Origin: Gemmatimonadota bacterium
GTDB taxonomy: Bacteria; Gemmatimonadota; Gemmatimonadetes; Longimicrobiales; RSA9
Assembly (NCBI GenBank): GCA_007126035.1
Contig: SLCC01000081.1
Location: 1-42,373 of the forward strand
Length of the DNA: 42,373 nt
Direction of reading: 5' to 3'
Positions 33,556 to 40,420 of the stretch are shown here, in pieces. The notes beneath the pieces are model-generated. The model saw only the letters and a list, made by a program, of their open reading frames with translations, was not told the origin of the DNA and did not search any database. The translations under genes and the position numbers were made by a program. Numbering within the stretch: position 1 is the stretch's first letter; every line of letters starts with the position of its first letter.

Positions 33556-34158
33556 ATGAACCGTACCCTGACCACCCTGGGCCTGGCCCTGGCGCTGGGA
33601 GTCGCCGGAGCCGCGGCGCCAGCCCCCGCAGCCGCCCAGGCCACACCCCTGGAGCCCGGCGTCGTGGCCCCCGACTTCACCCTGCCCGGCGCCACCCGCC
33701 ACGGCGTCCTGGCCAAGCCCATCTCACTCCGCGACTACGAGGGAAAGACAGTGGTCCTGGCCTTCTTCTTCAGGGCCAGGACACGGGGCTGAACGGTGCA
33801 AATGCACGCGTACCGTGATCAGTACGCGCAGATCTTCGACAACGGCCGGGGCATCGTGCTCATCGCCGTCAGCGCCGACCCCGTGGACGAGCTGGCGGCA
33901 TGGGCTCGCGACGACGAGCTGCCCTTCCTGCTGGCCAGCGACGAGGACGTGGTCGCCGGTCAGGCCTTCGGCGCCTACATTGAGCGCAACGGCCAGAGAA
34001 TGACCAACCGGAGCCTGTTCGTGATCGGGCCGGACCAGCGCATCGCCCACGTCATGGCACCCTTCCGGGAGATCGATCCCACCGCCTACGAGGAGCTGGC
34101 CGCCGCCGTGGCGCGGGTGGCGTCCGCCCACGGGGAGGAGGCCGAGCCCGGGCGGTAG
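33556..34158 (+). CDS. exported selenocysteine peroxiredoxin (in-frame TGA at 33790-33792)
   Basis: One 200-residue reading frame with TGA as codon 79. ATG 33556 follows GGAGGA at ideal spacing. Residues 1-28 are a signal peptide ending AAAQ. The AhpC/TSA-type thioredoxin fold follows: PGVVAPDFTLPG, VVLAFFFRARTRG-TGA-TVQMHAYRDQY, then LIAVSADPVDELAAWARD and NRSLFVIGPDQRIAHVM. The TGA replaces the peroxidatic cysteine in the family's T-x-x-C-T-x-Q motif. The frame is the same on both sides, and codon usage and homology continue unchanged after it. No cysteine exists anywhere else, so this would be a 1-Cys-type enzyme using selenocysteine. A SECIS-like stem-loop follows the TGA. Alternatives are a sequencing error or a fresh nonsense mutation; the exact position of the TGA and the hairpin argue against these. 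It reduces peroxides in the envelope. The stop codon lies in an 18-bp tandem repeat. Confidence 0.82.
33793..33828 (+). promoter_or_regulatory. candidate bacterial SECIS element
   Basis: The stem CGCGUAC (33807-33813) with GUACGCG (33822-33828) is seven perfect pairs around the loop CGUGAUCA. The loop begins 21 nt after the TGA and has G as its second base, fitting the bacterial SECIS rules as I recall them (loop 16-37 nt from UGA, 3-14 nt long, G within its first two bases). An alternative stem, ACGGUGC (33793-33799) with GUACCGU, abuts the TGA directly. The two are mutually exclusive. The element is read by SelB in known systems. Confidence 0.65.
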
Positions 34159-34213
34159 ACCGAGCCCGGGCAGTAGACCGAGTCCGGGCGGTCGGCCGAG
34201 TCCGGGCGGTCGG
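34142..34213 (+). repeat. 18-bp tandem repeat x4 across peroxiredoxin stop
   Basis: Four units of the pattern CCGAGYCCGGGCRGTMGR, followed by a partial unit. The first holds the peroxiredoxin stop TAG, and the second repeats it in frame. The expansion therefore lies mostly in the 3' untranslated region. No gene follows until the convergent P460-like gene. Confidence 0.85.
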
Positions 34214-34266
34214 CCGCCGGCCGGTCGGCCCGGCGGGGATGTCAGCTCGCGCCCGGGCGCCCGCCT

Positions 34267-34815
34267 CTACCTGGGCGCCCGGGTATGGATGTACCCCGTC
34301 TCCGCCCCGGCATGGCACTCCTGGCAGCTCTCGACCCGGCCGAACTCCTCCGCGACGCCGTCAGGGCCGTACTTGGCGAAGAGCCAGTCACGGTGCTCGG
34401 GGTTGTACTCCTCGATCCGCCACATCACCGAATACGAATCCAGTTCCCGGCCTTCCGTGTAGTTCTCCTTCACGATCATCGATGAGTGCGGCAGGTCCCC
34501 GGTGAGGCCTGCCTCGATGTGGGGCATGGCGATGCCGTTGGCATAGGTGCGGAGGAGTTGGCCGTGGGGCTCGGTGCCGGGGTAGAACTCGGGCAGTCTT
34601 GGCCAGTGGCTCCAGCTGTCCGCGTAGTCGATCTCCTCCAGATACCGCCAGAGCCCCTCCGGCGTGGTGTCCGGGAGCACGACCTCGGCTCCGGGCGGCG
34701 GCACCACCGCCGGGTCATGCTCGGGGATTTCCCTTTCCACCTCGCATGCGGCCCACAGCAGGACGACTGCGGCAAGAGCGGCGACGGCGCCGCCCTGAAG
34801 CATTCTGTTGATCAC
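34267..34815 (-). CDS. cytochrome P460-like heme lipoprotein
   Basis: A 182-residue exported protein. A short signal with lipobox LLWAAC predicts a lipoprotein anchored near residue 24. The body matches cytochrome P460 by eye: PHGQLLRTYANGIA, then SSMIVKENY with the lysine that cross-links heme in true P460, then YSVMWRIEEYNPEHRDWLFA with KYGPDG, and a C-terminal CQECH heme c-binding motif. P460 proteins oxidise hydroxylamine or detoxify nitric oxide; many relatives are of unknown activity. Three tandem GTG codons follow GGAGG, and GTG 34815 has the best spacing. It lies downstream of DoxX and TlpA-like genes on the same strand, in a redox-themed group. Confidence 0.8.
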   Translation of the reverse strand: MINRMLQGGAVAALAAVVLLWAACEVEREIPEHDPAVVPPPGAEVVLPDTTPEGLWRYLEEIDYADSWSHWPRLPEFYPGTEPHGQLLRTYANGIAMPHIEAGLTGDLPHSSMIVKENYTEGRELDSYSVMWRIEEYNPEHRDWLFAKYGPDGVAEEFGRVESCQECHAGAETGYIHTRAPR

Positions 34816-34854
34816 CACCACCTCCGGGCCGGTTCATGGGTCTGGAATACACCC

Positions 34855-34872
34855 ATACCAGAACCGCGCCAG
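34855..34872 (-). promoter_or_regulatory. shared 18-bp promoter-like element (P460 copy)
   Basis: The minus strand reads CTGGCGCGGTTCTGGTAT, 40 nt before the P460-like start. It differs by one base from the element at 35338-35355 at the same distance from DoxX. Position and conservation suggest a common promoter or regulator site; the -35/-10 assignment is unclear. Confidence 0.45.
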
Positions 34873-34902
34873 CGGGTGCGCCGCCCTTGGTGGCGCTACC
34901 CG

Positions 34903-35295
34903 TCAGGGAGGTCCTGCCAGTACGTACGCGCCCCCACCCGTGGTCAGGATGACGAAACTGCATACCAGGTACAGGAGGTCGTAGAACCAGCCCTGGCTTT
35001 CCTCGCCCCAGAACCCGGTCTTCCAGACGAAGACCTTCTTGTAGATGGCGCCCAGCATGACCACCATGAGGAGGATGGCCCCGGCCCCAGCGTAGAGACC
35101 GAGTGCCACCGAGGCCGCCCCCAGCAGCTCCACCACGCCCAGGACCACGGTGGGGAGGGGTGACATCCCGATGCTCTCCCCCCGCTCCTGCGGTCTGGTG
35201 GCGTGGGCCCAGCCGCTGGTGGCAAACAGGACGGCGATCAGTAGCCTGAGCATGAGCAGCGCCGTGTCGCTCAATGCGGCTATGTACGGTTCCAT
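34903..35295 (-). CDS. DoxX family membrane protein
   Basis: A 130-residue protein with four hydrophobic helices: about 12-28 (ALLMLRLLIAVLFATSG), 48-66 (PTVVLGVVELLGAASVALG), 68-86 (YAGAGAILLMVVMLGAIY) and 107-126 (LLYLVCSFVILTTGGG). The first-helix Arg followed by FxxSGW, and the central VVELLGA block, are typical of DoxX. Relatives form quinol-linked or redox-support complexes with oxidoreductases; members near thioredoxin-like proteins are thought to handle thiol stress. ATG 35295 follows GGAGAG by 7 nt. It stands between the P460-like and TlpA-like genes, each with its own spacer. Confidence 0.82.
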   Translation of the reverse strand: MEPYIAALSDTALLMLRLLIAVLFATSGWAHATRPQERGESIGMSPLPTVVLGVVELLGAASVALGLYAGAGAILLMVVMLGAIYKKVFVWKTGFWGEESQGWFYDLLYLVCSFVILTTGGGAYVLAGPP

Positions 35296-35337
35296 CGGTA
35301 TTCTCTCCGGTCAGCCGTCAAGGGGAAGGCCGACCGG

Positions 35338-35355
35338 ATACCAGAACCGGGCCAG
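35338..35355 (-). promoter_or_regulatory. shared 18-bp promoter-like element (DoxX copy)
   Basis: The minus strand reads CTGGCCCGGTTCTGGTAT, 43 nt before the DoxX start, and matches the P460 copy at 17 of 18 positions. The two genes are likely controlled alike. Confidence 0.45.
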
Positions 35356-35410
35356 ACCATCAACCAGGCTAGCCAGCCGGGCTATCAGCAAGCCTTGCCA
35401 GCCGGGCCGC

Positions 35411-35926
35411 TCAGCGCTGGCCCACCAGCCGGGCCAGCTCCGAGTCAAGGTCCTGGTCGGTGCCGGTACCGGTGTAGACCACCCGGCCGTCCGTGTCCAG
35501 GATGGCGATGAACCCTGTACCCGGTGCCTCGAAGGCCCGGACCGCGGCGCCCCGGTCGTCCCACAGGACCTGGCCTGGCGTGCCGTGCCGGGCAAGGTGC
35601 TGGCGGACCCGGGCCTGGTCCTGGCCCACGGCCACCGCCACGAGGAGGAACTCCACATCGTCGCCGTACTTCTCGTGGGCCGCCATGACCCTGGGGTGGA
35701 GCGCGAGGCACACGTGGCACCAGCTGGCCCAGAACTCCACCAGCGCCGGCCGCTGGCCGATGACCGAGGCCAGGTCGAAGGGCTCGCCGTCAAGCGTCTC
35801 CACCACCACCGCCTCGGGCACCTCGCCCAGATCGATCCCCTCCTGGGCACCCGCAAGGGCAGGAATGGCGGCCAGGACCGCGAGCAGACCGGACGCGACG
35901 GTGAACCGGATGAAACATGCAGGCAT
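35411..35926 (-). CDS. exported TlpA-like thioredoxin
   Basis: A 171-residue protein with a signal peptide (about 1-27, ending AGA). The thioredoxin fold follows: LVEFWASWCHVCLALHPRVM with active-site WCHVC near residue 70, then VEFLLVAVAV and the cis-proline region APGTGFIAILDTDGRVVYTG. TlpA/ResA-type proteins reduce disulfides outside the cytoplasm, for example for cytochrome c maturation. It lies about 1.3 kb from the seleno-peroxiredoxin on the opposite strand and is the only exported thiol donor candidate nearby. ATG 35926 follows GGGGAG by 9 nt. It is divergent from the M28 peptidase; the 149-nt spacer shows nothing clear. Confidence 0.88.
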   Translation of the reverse strand: MPACFIRFTVASGLLAVLAAIPALAGAQEGIDLGEVPEAVVVETLDGEPFDLASVIGQRPALVEFWASWCHVCLALHPRVMAAHEKYGDDVEFLLVAVAVGQDQARVRQHLARHGTPGQVLWDDRGAAVRAFEAPGTGFIAILDTDGRVVYTGTGTDQDLDSELARLVGQR

Positions 35927-36075
35927 GACGATCTACTCCCCGTAACTGGTAATGCCTCAATGTACAACAGCTCGCCCCAGCGCGGCATGGGTGAAGATGC
36001 CGCTTGCCTGTGCCCAACGCTCACCGCCACCTTATGCGTCTTCACTCAGGACATATTTCACCCAAGGAGGAGCTG

Positions 36076-37650
36076 GTGTCTCAGCGAACGAGATTGCCGC
36101 TGATGTTGGCGGTTGCGTTGATAGTGGCGGCGCCCTTGAGCGCCCAGACGTTCACCACCGACGACCCCGTGATCCGCGCCATGTGGACGGAGGGGATGGA
36201 GCGGTCCCAGGTCGAGCCGTTGGCCCAGGCCCTCGTCGACTCCATCGGGCCCCGCCTCACGGGCACGCCCAGGAAGGAGGCCGGCCACGATTGGCTCATC
36301 CACATGTACCAGGGCTGGGGCATCGCCGCCGAGAACGAGCAGTATGGCACCTGGCGAGGCTGGCGGCGTGGGCACACGCACGTGGACCTCATCGAGCCCA
36401 GGATCGAGACGCTGAACGCCACCCTCCAGGGCTGGAGCCCCGGGACCGGCCGGCCCGTGGAAGGCGCCGTCGTCTCCCTCCCGCCCGCCGGTGACGCGGC
36501 GGCGCTGGAGCGCTGGCGCAACGAGGTCCGCGGGAACTGGGTCCTCATCGCCCACCCCGAGGTCTCCTGCCGGCCCGTGGACCAGTGGCGCGCCTTTGCC
36601 GACAACGCCACCTACGAAGCTTTCGTCGCCCGCCGCGCCCAGGTGGAGCAGGAGTGGCAGCAGCGACTGGCCGCCCTCGGCGTTCCCGACTCCGGGCTCA
36701 CCACCTGGCTCGGCGAGCTGGGTGCCGCCGGCGCCTTCACCTCCACATGGTCCGGTGGGTACGGCACCCACCGCATCTTCGGCGACCGGGAGGGCAGCAT
36801 CCCCGTCATCGACCTGAGTTGCGAGGACTACGGCCTCGTACACCGACTGGCCGAGCGACGCCAGGGACCCCGCGTCCGCGTGGACGCACGAGGCGAGCTC
36901 CTGGGAACCGTGCCGGCTTACAACACCGTCGCCACCATCCCCGGGACCACGAGGCCCGACGAGTACGTGGTCCTCTCCGCACACTTCGACTCCTGGATCG
37001 GCGCGCCTGGCGCCACCGACAACGGCACCGGCACCGTCATCATGATGGAAGCCATGCGGATCCTCCAGACGGTCTTTCCCAACCCCGCACGAACCATCAT
37101 CGCCGGACACTGGGGCAGCGAGGAGCAGGGGCTCAACGGCTCCCGCGGCTTCGTCGCCGACAGGCCTGAGGTCGTGGAAGGGCTCCAGGCCCTCTTCAAC
37201 CAGGATAACGGGACCGGCCGCATCGCGCGCGTCAGCATGCAGGGCCTCATCAACGCTGGCGAACACTTCGCCCGTTGGCTCAGCGCCATACCCACCGAGC
37301 TCAGCGGCCCGATCAACATGACCGTGCCTGGCACACCCAGCGGGGGCGGCACCGACCACGCAGCATTCGCCTGCGCCGGAGCACCAGGCTTCAGCCTGGG
37401 ATCCGATAGCTGGGACTACTTCCGCTACACCTGGCACACGAACCTCGATACCTACGACAAGATATCCCTGGACAACCTGCGCCATAACGCCACTCTCGTG
37501 GCCATGCTGGCCTACATGGCCGCCGAAGACCCGGAGTTCCTGGACCGGGAGCGGAGAGTAATGCCTACCCACAGGACCACCGGCCAGCCCATGCCGTGGC
37601 CACAGTGCCGTGAGCCCACAAGGAGCTGGGACGGCTACGGCAGACAGTAG
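36076..37650 (+). CDS. exported M28 family aminopeptidase
   Basis: A 524-residue zinc peptidase. A signal peptide covers about 1-24 (LMLAVALIVAAPLSAQ). The M28 catalytic domain (about 285-490) carries the two-zinc site: AHFDSW (His near 302), GATDNGTGT (bridging Asp near 313), GSEEQG (catalytic Glu and Glu ligand near 348), FNQDNGTG (Asp near 376) and YTWHTNLDTYDK (His near 453). A protease-associated (PA-like) insertion precedes it and includes NWVLIAHPE. Members remove N-terminal residues or act as glutamate carboxypeptidases. The start is GTG 36076, three nt after AAGGAGGAG, giving a clean signal peptide. A 13-bp hairpin follows the stop. Confidence 0.9.
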   Translation: MSQRTRLPLMLAVALIVAAPLSAQTFTTDDPVIRAMWTEGMERSQVEPLAQALVDSIGPRLTGTPRKEAGHDWLIHMYQGWGIAAENEQYGTWRGWRRGHTHVDLIEPRIETLNATLQGWSPGTGRPVEGAVVSLPPAGDAAALERWRNEVRGNWVLIAHPEVSCRPVDQWRAFADNATYEAFVARRAQVEQEWQQRLAALGVPDSGLTTWLGELGAAGAFTSTWSGGYGTHRIFGDREGSIPVIDLSCEDYGLVHRLAERRQGPRVRVDARGELLGTVPAYNTVATIPGTTRPDEYVVLSAHFDSWIGAPGATDNGTGTVIMMEAMRILQTVFPNPARTIIAGHWGSEEQGLNGSRGFVADRPEVVEGLQALFNQDNGTGRIARVSMQGLINAGEHFARWLSAIPTELSGPINMTVPGTPSGGGTDHAAFACAGAPGFSLGSDSWDYFRYTWHTNLDTYDKISLDNLRHNATLVAMLAYMAAEDPEFLDRERRVMPTHRTTGQPMPWPQCREPTRSWDGYGRQ

Positions 37651-37671
37651 ATAGTAGACTGAAAGCGAGCA

Positions 37672-37701
37672 CGAGCTACGAACCCCGCGGTTCGTAGCTC
37701 G
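37672..37701. terminator. perfect 13-bp hairpin after M28 peptidase
   Basis: CGAGCTACGAACC pairs fully with GGTTCGTAGCTCG around CCGC, 21 nt after the peptidase stop and 74 nt before the feo operator. No T-run follows. It is probably a terminator insulating feo. Confidence 0.7.
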
Positions 37702-37774
37702 CGCCCGTCAGGCTTTCCCCCACTCCCGCCGACGAACCTTTCCCGATTGCCCGGCCCTGCCCTTCGGGGCACTG

Positions 37775-37791
37775 TTGAGAATCAGTCTCAA
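37775..37791 (+). promoter_or_regulatory. Fur-type operator upstream of feoB
   Basis: TTGAGAATCAGTCTCAA is a palindrome (TTGAGA and TCTCAA separated by 5 nt) that also fits the 7-1-7 Fur layout TGAGAAT-C-AGTCTCA. It lies 23 nt before the feoB ATG. Iron-dependent repression of the feo operon is the natural reading; DtxR-type binding is possible. Confidence 0.65.
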
Positions 37792-37814
37792 AGGTGGACC
37801 AGCGGACGGGGCGG

Positions 37815-39890
37815 ATGGGCCTGCTGACGAGGACCAACGAAGAGGGAGCCGAGCGGATCGGGCAGCCAGGGGCGGCCTCTCCGGGCGGCGTGGCGACTGC
37901 GGAGCCGGCAGGGGGTTCGTCGGCGGGTCCGCTCTCGGGGCCGTCGGCGTCGGGACCGCTCCGGGTCGCCCTGGTTGGCGCACCCAACGTGGGCAAGAGC
38001 ACGCTGTTCAACCGCCTGACGGGCGCGTACGTGATGGTGTCGAACTACCCGGGCACGTCGGTGGCGGTGGACCGGGGGCGTGGGCACCTGGGAGGTGGGT
38101 CGGTGGAGGTGATCGACACGCCGGGGATGTACTCGCTACTGCCGACCACGGAGGAGGAGCGGGTCGCCCGGCGCATGGTGCTGGAGGGTGGGGCGGACGT
38201 GCTGGTGCAGGTCGCTGACGCGAAGAACCTGGAGCGTGCGCTGCCGCTGACGTTGCAGCTGTTGGAGACGGGTCGTCCGCTGGTGCTCGCGGCGAACATG
38301 ATGGACGAGGCCGAGTCGTCTGGTCTGCGGATCGACCACGGTCTGCTGGCGGAGCGGTTGGGTGTGGAGGTGGTCCCGCTGGCGGCGGCCCGTGGTCGTG
38401 GCTTGCGGGATCTGGAGGCGGCGATCTGCCGTGCTGCTTCTTCGCCAGCGCCGGTCCTCCCCCGATACGGTAACGGTGTGGGCGTTGCCATCGATCGTGT
38501 ACGCAGGCGTCTGAGCGGTGTCTACCCGGTGGAGGCGGCTGCGTATGCGTCGTTGCTGGTGCAGGGCGACGCGGAGGTGGCGGAGTTGGTTGCCCAGTCG
38601 GAGCCTGACGGGGGCGAGGCGGCGATCCGGGAGCTGGAGACGGCCACAGCGGAGTTCGCGGACACGGCCATCTACCGAATCGCCTTCGAGCGTCATCGGG
38701 CGTCGGAGCAGGCGTTGGCGGGTGTGGTGGACGATCCAGGTCCGTCTCCTCTCCGTCTCCGGCAGCGTTTGGAGGCGGCGCTGACGCGGCCGCTGATCGG
38801 GATCCCCGTACTCCTCCTGGTCCTGTACGTGGGTCTGTACCAGTTCGTGGGCGTGCTGGGTGCCGGCACGGTGGTGGACTGGCTGGAGGAGTCGATCTTC
38901 GAGCAGCGGCTGAACCCCTTCTTCGAGCAGGTCTTCGGGGTGCTCGTACCGTGGGATTGGCTGCGGGGGCTGTTCGTGGGGGACTACGGCGCGCTGACGC
39001 TCGGGGTGCGTTACGCGGTGGCCATCATCCTGCCCATCGTGGGGACGTTCTTCCTGTTCTTCTCCGTGCTGGAGGACACTGGCTACTTCCCCCGGCTAGC
39101 GCTGCTGGTGGATCGGGTCTTCAAGCGCATCGGTCTGTCTGGCCGGGCGGTGATCCCCATGGTCCTGGGCTTTGCGTGCGGGACCATGGCTACCATGGTG
39201 ACGCGGACGCTGGAGACCCGTCGGGAGCGAGTGCTTTCGACCATGCTGCTGGCGCTGGCCATCCCGTGCTCGGCACAGTTGGGCGTGATCATCGCTATCC
39301 TTGCGGGCAACGTTGCGGCGCTGGCGGTGCTGGGTCTGGTCCTGGTCGGTGTCTTCCTGCTTGTCGGCTGGCTGGCGGCGCGCCTGCTTCCAGGCGACGC
39401 GCCATCCTTCCACATGGAGCTGCCTCCGCTCCGGCTGCCCCGTCCGGGGAACGTGCTGGCGAAGACCATGTCCCGGATGCAGTGGTACTTCCTGGAGGTC
39501 CTGCCCCTGTTCCTGCTGGTGAGCGTGATCCTGTGGATCGGTGATCTCACCGGTCTGCTGAGGGCGGCGCTGCGGGGGCTGACGCCGGTGGTGGGGCTTC
39601 TCGGACTGCCGGCGGAGACGGCCCAGCCGTTCCTGTTCGGCTTCTTCCGGCGGGATTATGGTGCCGCCGGGCTCTTCGACCTGAACCAGCAGGGTCTGCT
39701 CAGCCCCGTGGAGCTGACGGTCGCTGCGGTGACGCTGACTCTGTTCGTTCCGTGCGTGGCCATGTTCCTGATGATGTTGAAGGAGCGGGGCGTGAAGACG
39801 GCCCTGGGGATCTTCGCCTTTGTGGTTCCCTTCGCCTTCGGCGTGGGGGCGGTGCTGAACCTGGTGCTCCGGGGGTTGGGATGGACGTGA
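37815..39890 (+). CDS. feoB: FeoB ferrous iron transporter
   Basis: A 691-residue inner-membrane Fe(II) importer. A Gly/Ala/Ser-rich N-terminal extension of about 48 residues precedes the G domain: G1 GAPNVGKST (about 55-63), G2 in SNYPGTSV, G3 DTPGMYSLLP, G4 NMMD. The helical GDI-like part follows, then the polytopic core with Gate motifs (GYFPRLALLVDRVFKRIGLS, VLGFACGTMATMVTRTLE). The enzyme couples GTP hydrolysis to iron entry. GTG 37794 is also open, but ATG 37815 follows GGACGGGG and clears the operator. The stop overlaps the next gene by 10 nt. The order feoB, Cys-rich protein, feoA is the reverse of the usual feoA-feoB. Confidence 0.94.
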   Translation: MGLLTRTNEEGAERIGQPGAASPGGVATAEPAGGSSAGPLSGPSASGPLRVALVGAPNVGKSTLFNRLTGAYVMVSNYPGTSVAVDRGRGHLGGGSVEVIDTPGMYSLLPTTEEERVARRMVLEGGADVLVQVADAKNLERALPLTLQLLETGRPLVLAANMMDEAESSGLRIDHGLLAERLGVEVVPLAAARGRGLRDLEAAICRAASSPAPVLPRYGNGVGVAIDRVRRRLSGVYPVEAAAYASLLVQGDAEVAELVAQSEPDGGEAAIRELETATAEFADTAIYRIAFERHRASEQALAGVVDDPGPSPLRLRQRLEAALTRPLIGIPVLLLVLYVGLYQFVGVLGAGTVVDWLEESIFEQRLNPFFEQVFGVLVPWDWLRGLFVGDYGALTLGVRYAVAIILPIVGTFFLFFSVLEDTGYFPRLALLVDRVFKRIGLSGRAVIPMVLGFACGTMATMVTRTLETRRERVLSTMLLALAIPCSAQLGVIIAILAGNVAALAVLGLVLVGVFLLVGWLAARLLPGDAPSFHMELPPLRLPRPGNVLAKTMSRMQWYFLEVLPLFLLVSVILWIGDLTGLLRAALRGLTPVVGLLGLPAETAQPFLFGFFRRDYGAAGLFDLNQQGLLSPVELTVAAVTLTLFVPCVAMFLMMLKERGVKTALGIFAFVVPFAFGVGAVLNLVLRGLGWT

Positions 39891-40057
39891 TCAACTGCGG
39901 CTACTGCGGCGATGACTTCCAGGAGGATCCGGGCCAGGCCGCCTGCCGAAGCTGCCCGTTGAGCCGGGCCTGTGCCCTGGTCCGTTGTCCCAACTGTGGC
40001 TACGAGAACCCGAAGAGGCCGGGCTGGATCGACAAGCTGAGGAGGCTGGTCCGATGA
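39881..40057 (+). CDS. Cys-rich zinc-ribbon-like Feo accessory protein
   Basis: A 58-residue protein with seven cysteines: C6 and C9 (CGYC), C22 and C25 (CRSC), C31, C36 and C39 (CPNC), then a basic C-terminus (WIDKLRRLVR). The CxxC pairs suggest a zinc ribbon or an Fe-S site. It overlaps feoB by 10 nt, and its stop overlaps the feoA ATG (ATGA), so the three genes are translationally coupled. It could play the part of FeoC, a small regulator of FeoB, but it has no winged-helix signature; the role is inference. Confidence 0.75.
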   Translation: MDVINCGYCGDDFQEDPGQAACRSCPLSRACALVRCPNCGYENPKRPGWIDKLRRLVR

Positions 40058-40395
40058 TGGCGTTCGTCGAGTTGATCCGGGACACCATCAAGGGCGTCGC
40101 GGGTTGGAAGGAGAGCTGCGAGGCCGGCCCGCCCGTCCCGCATTCGGGCGGTTGTCCGGGTGTGGGCTGCTCTTCGACCCGGCTCACCACCCTGCGCCCC
40201 GGCGCGGCTGGCCTGGTCACCTGCCTGGAAGAGCCCTGGTCGGGAGACACTGCGAAGCTGGCCGGCCTCGGTGTCCTGCCGGGCGTTCGAGTGCTCCTGG
40301 TGCAGCGCTACCCCGTCTACATCCTCCAGCTCGGCCGCACCCAGGTGGCCATCGACTCGGGTCTGGCGTGTCGGGTCCGGCTTCGCAGGGACTGA
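40054..40395 (+). CDS. feoA: FeoA domain protein with Cys-rich N-terminal extension
   Basis: A 113-residue protein. The C-terminal 75 residues are the SH3-like FeoA domain: LRPGAAGLVTCLEE, then KLAGLGVLPGVRVLLVQRYP and YILQLGRTQVAIDSGLACRV, as in the family. About 40 extra N-terminal residues carry cysteines 22, 34 and 39 (ESCEAG, GGCPGVGCSS), absent from ordinary FeoA of 75-85 residues; they may bind metal. The first ATG overlaps the upstream stop, and a second ATG follows immediately. It works with FeoB at the membrane. The gene is convergent with the antiporter 25 nt beyond, with no clear terminator. Confidence 0.88.
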   Translation: MMAFVELIRDTIKGVAGWKESCEAGPPVPHSGGCPGVGCSSTRLTTLRPGAAGLVTCLEEPWSGDTAKLAGLGVLPGVRVLLVQRYPVYILQLGRTQVAIDSGLACRVRLRRD

Positions 40396-40420
40396 GCAGG
40401 GCCGTTTCCAGGCAGCCGCC

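Noticed and set aside
33556-33792. Two separate small genes (33556-33792 and 33796-34158) or a pseudogene instead of one selenoprotein
   Set aside because: Both parts lie in one frame, the break is a single TGA exactly at the catalytic cysteine position, a SECIS-like hairpin follows, and no other damage is present. An error or nonsense mutation remains possible but less likely.
36058-37572. 504-codon minus-strand open frame antisense to the M28 peptidase
   Set aside because: Low-complexity Gly/Val/Asp-rich composition typical of an antisense shadow; the M28 motifs are on the plus strand.
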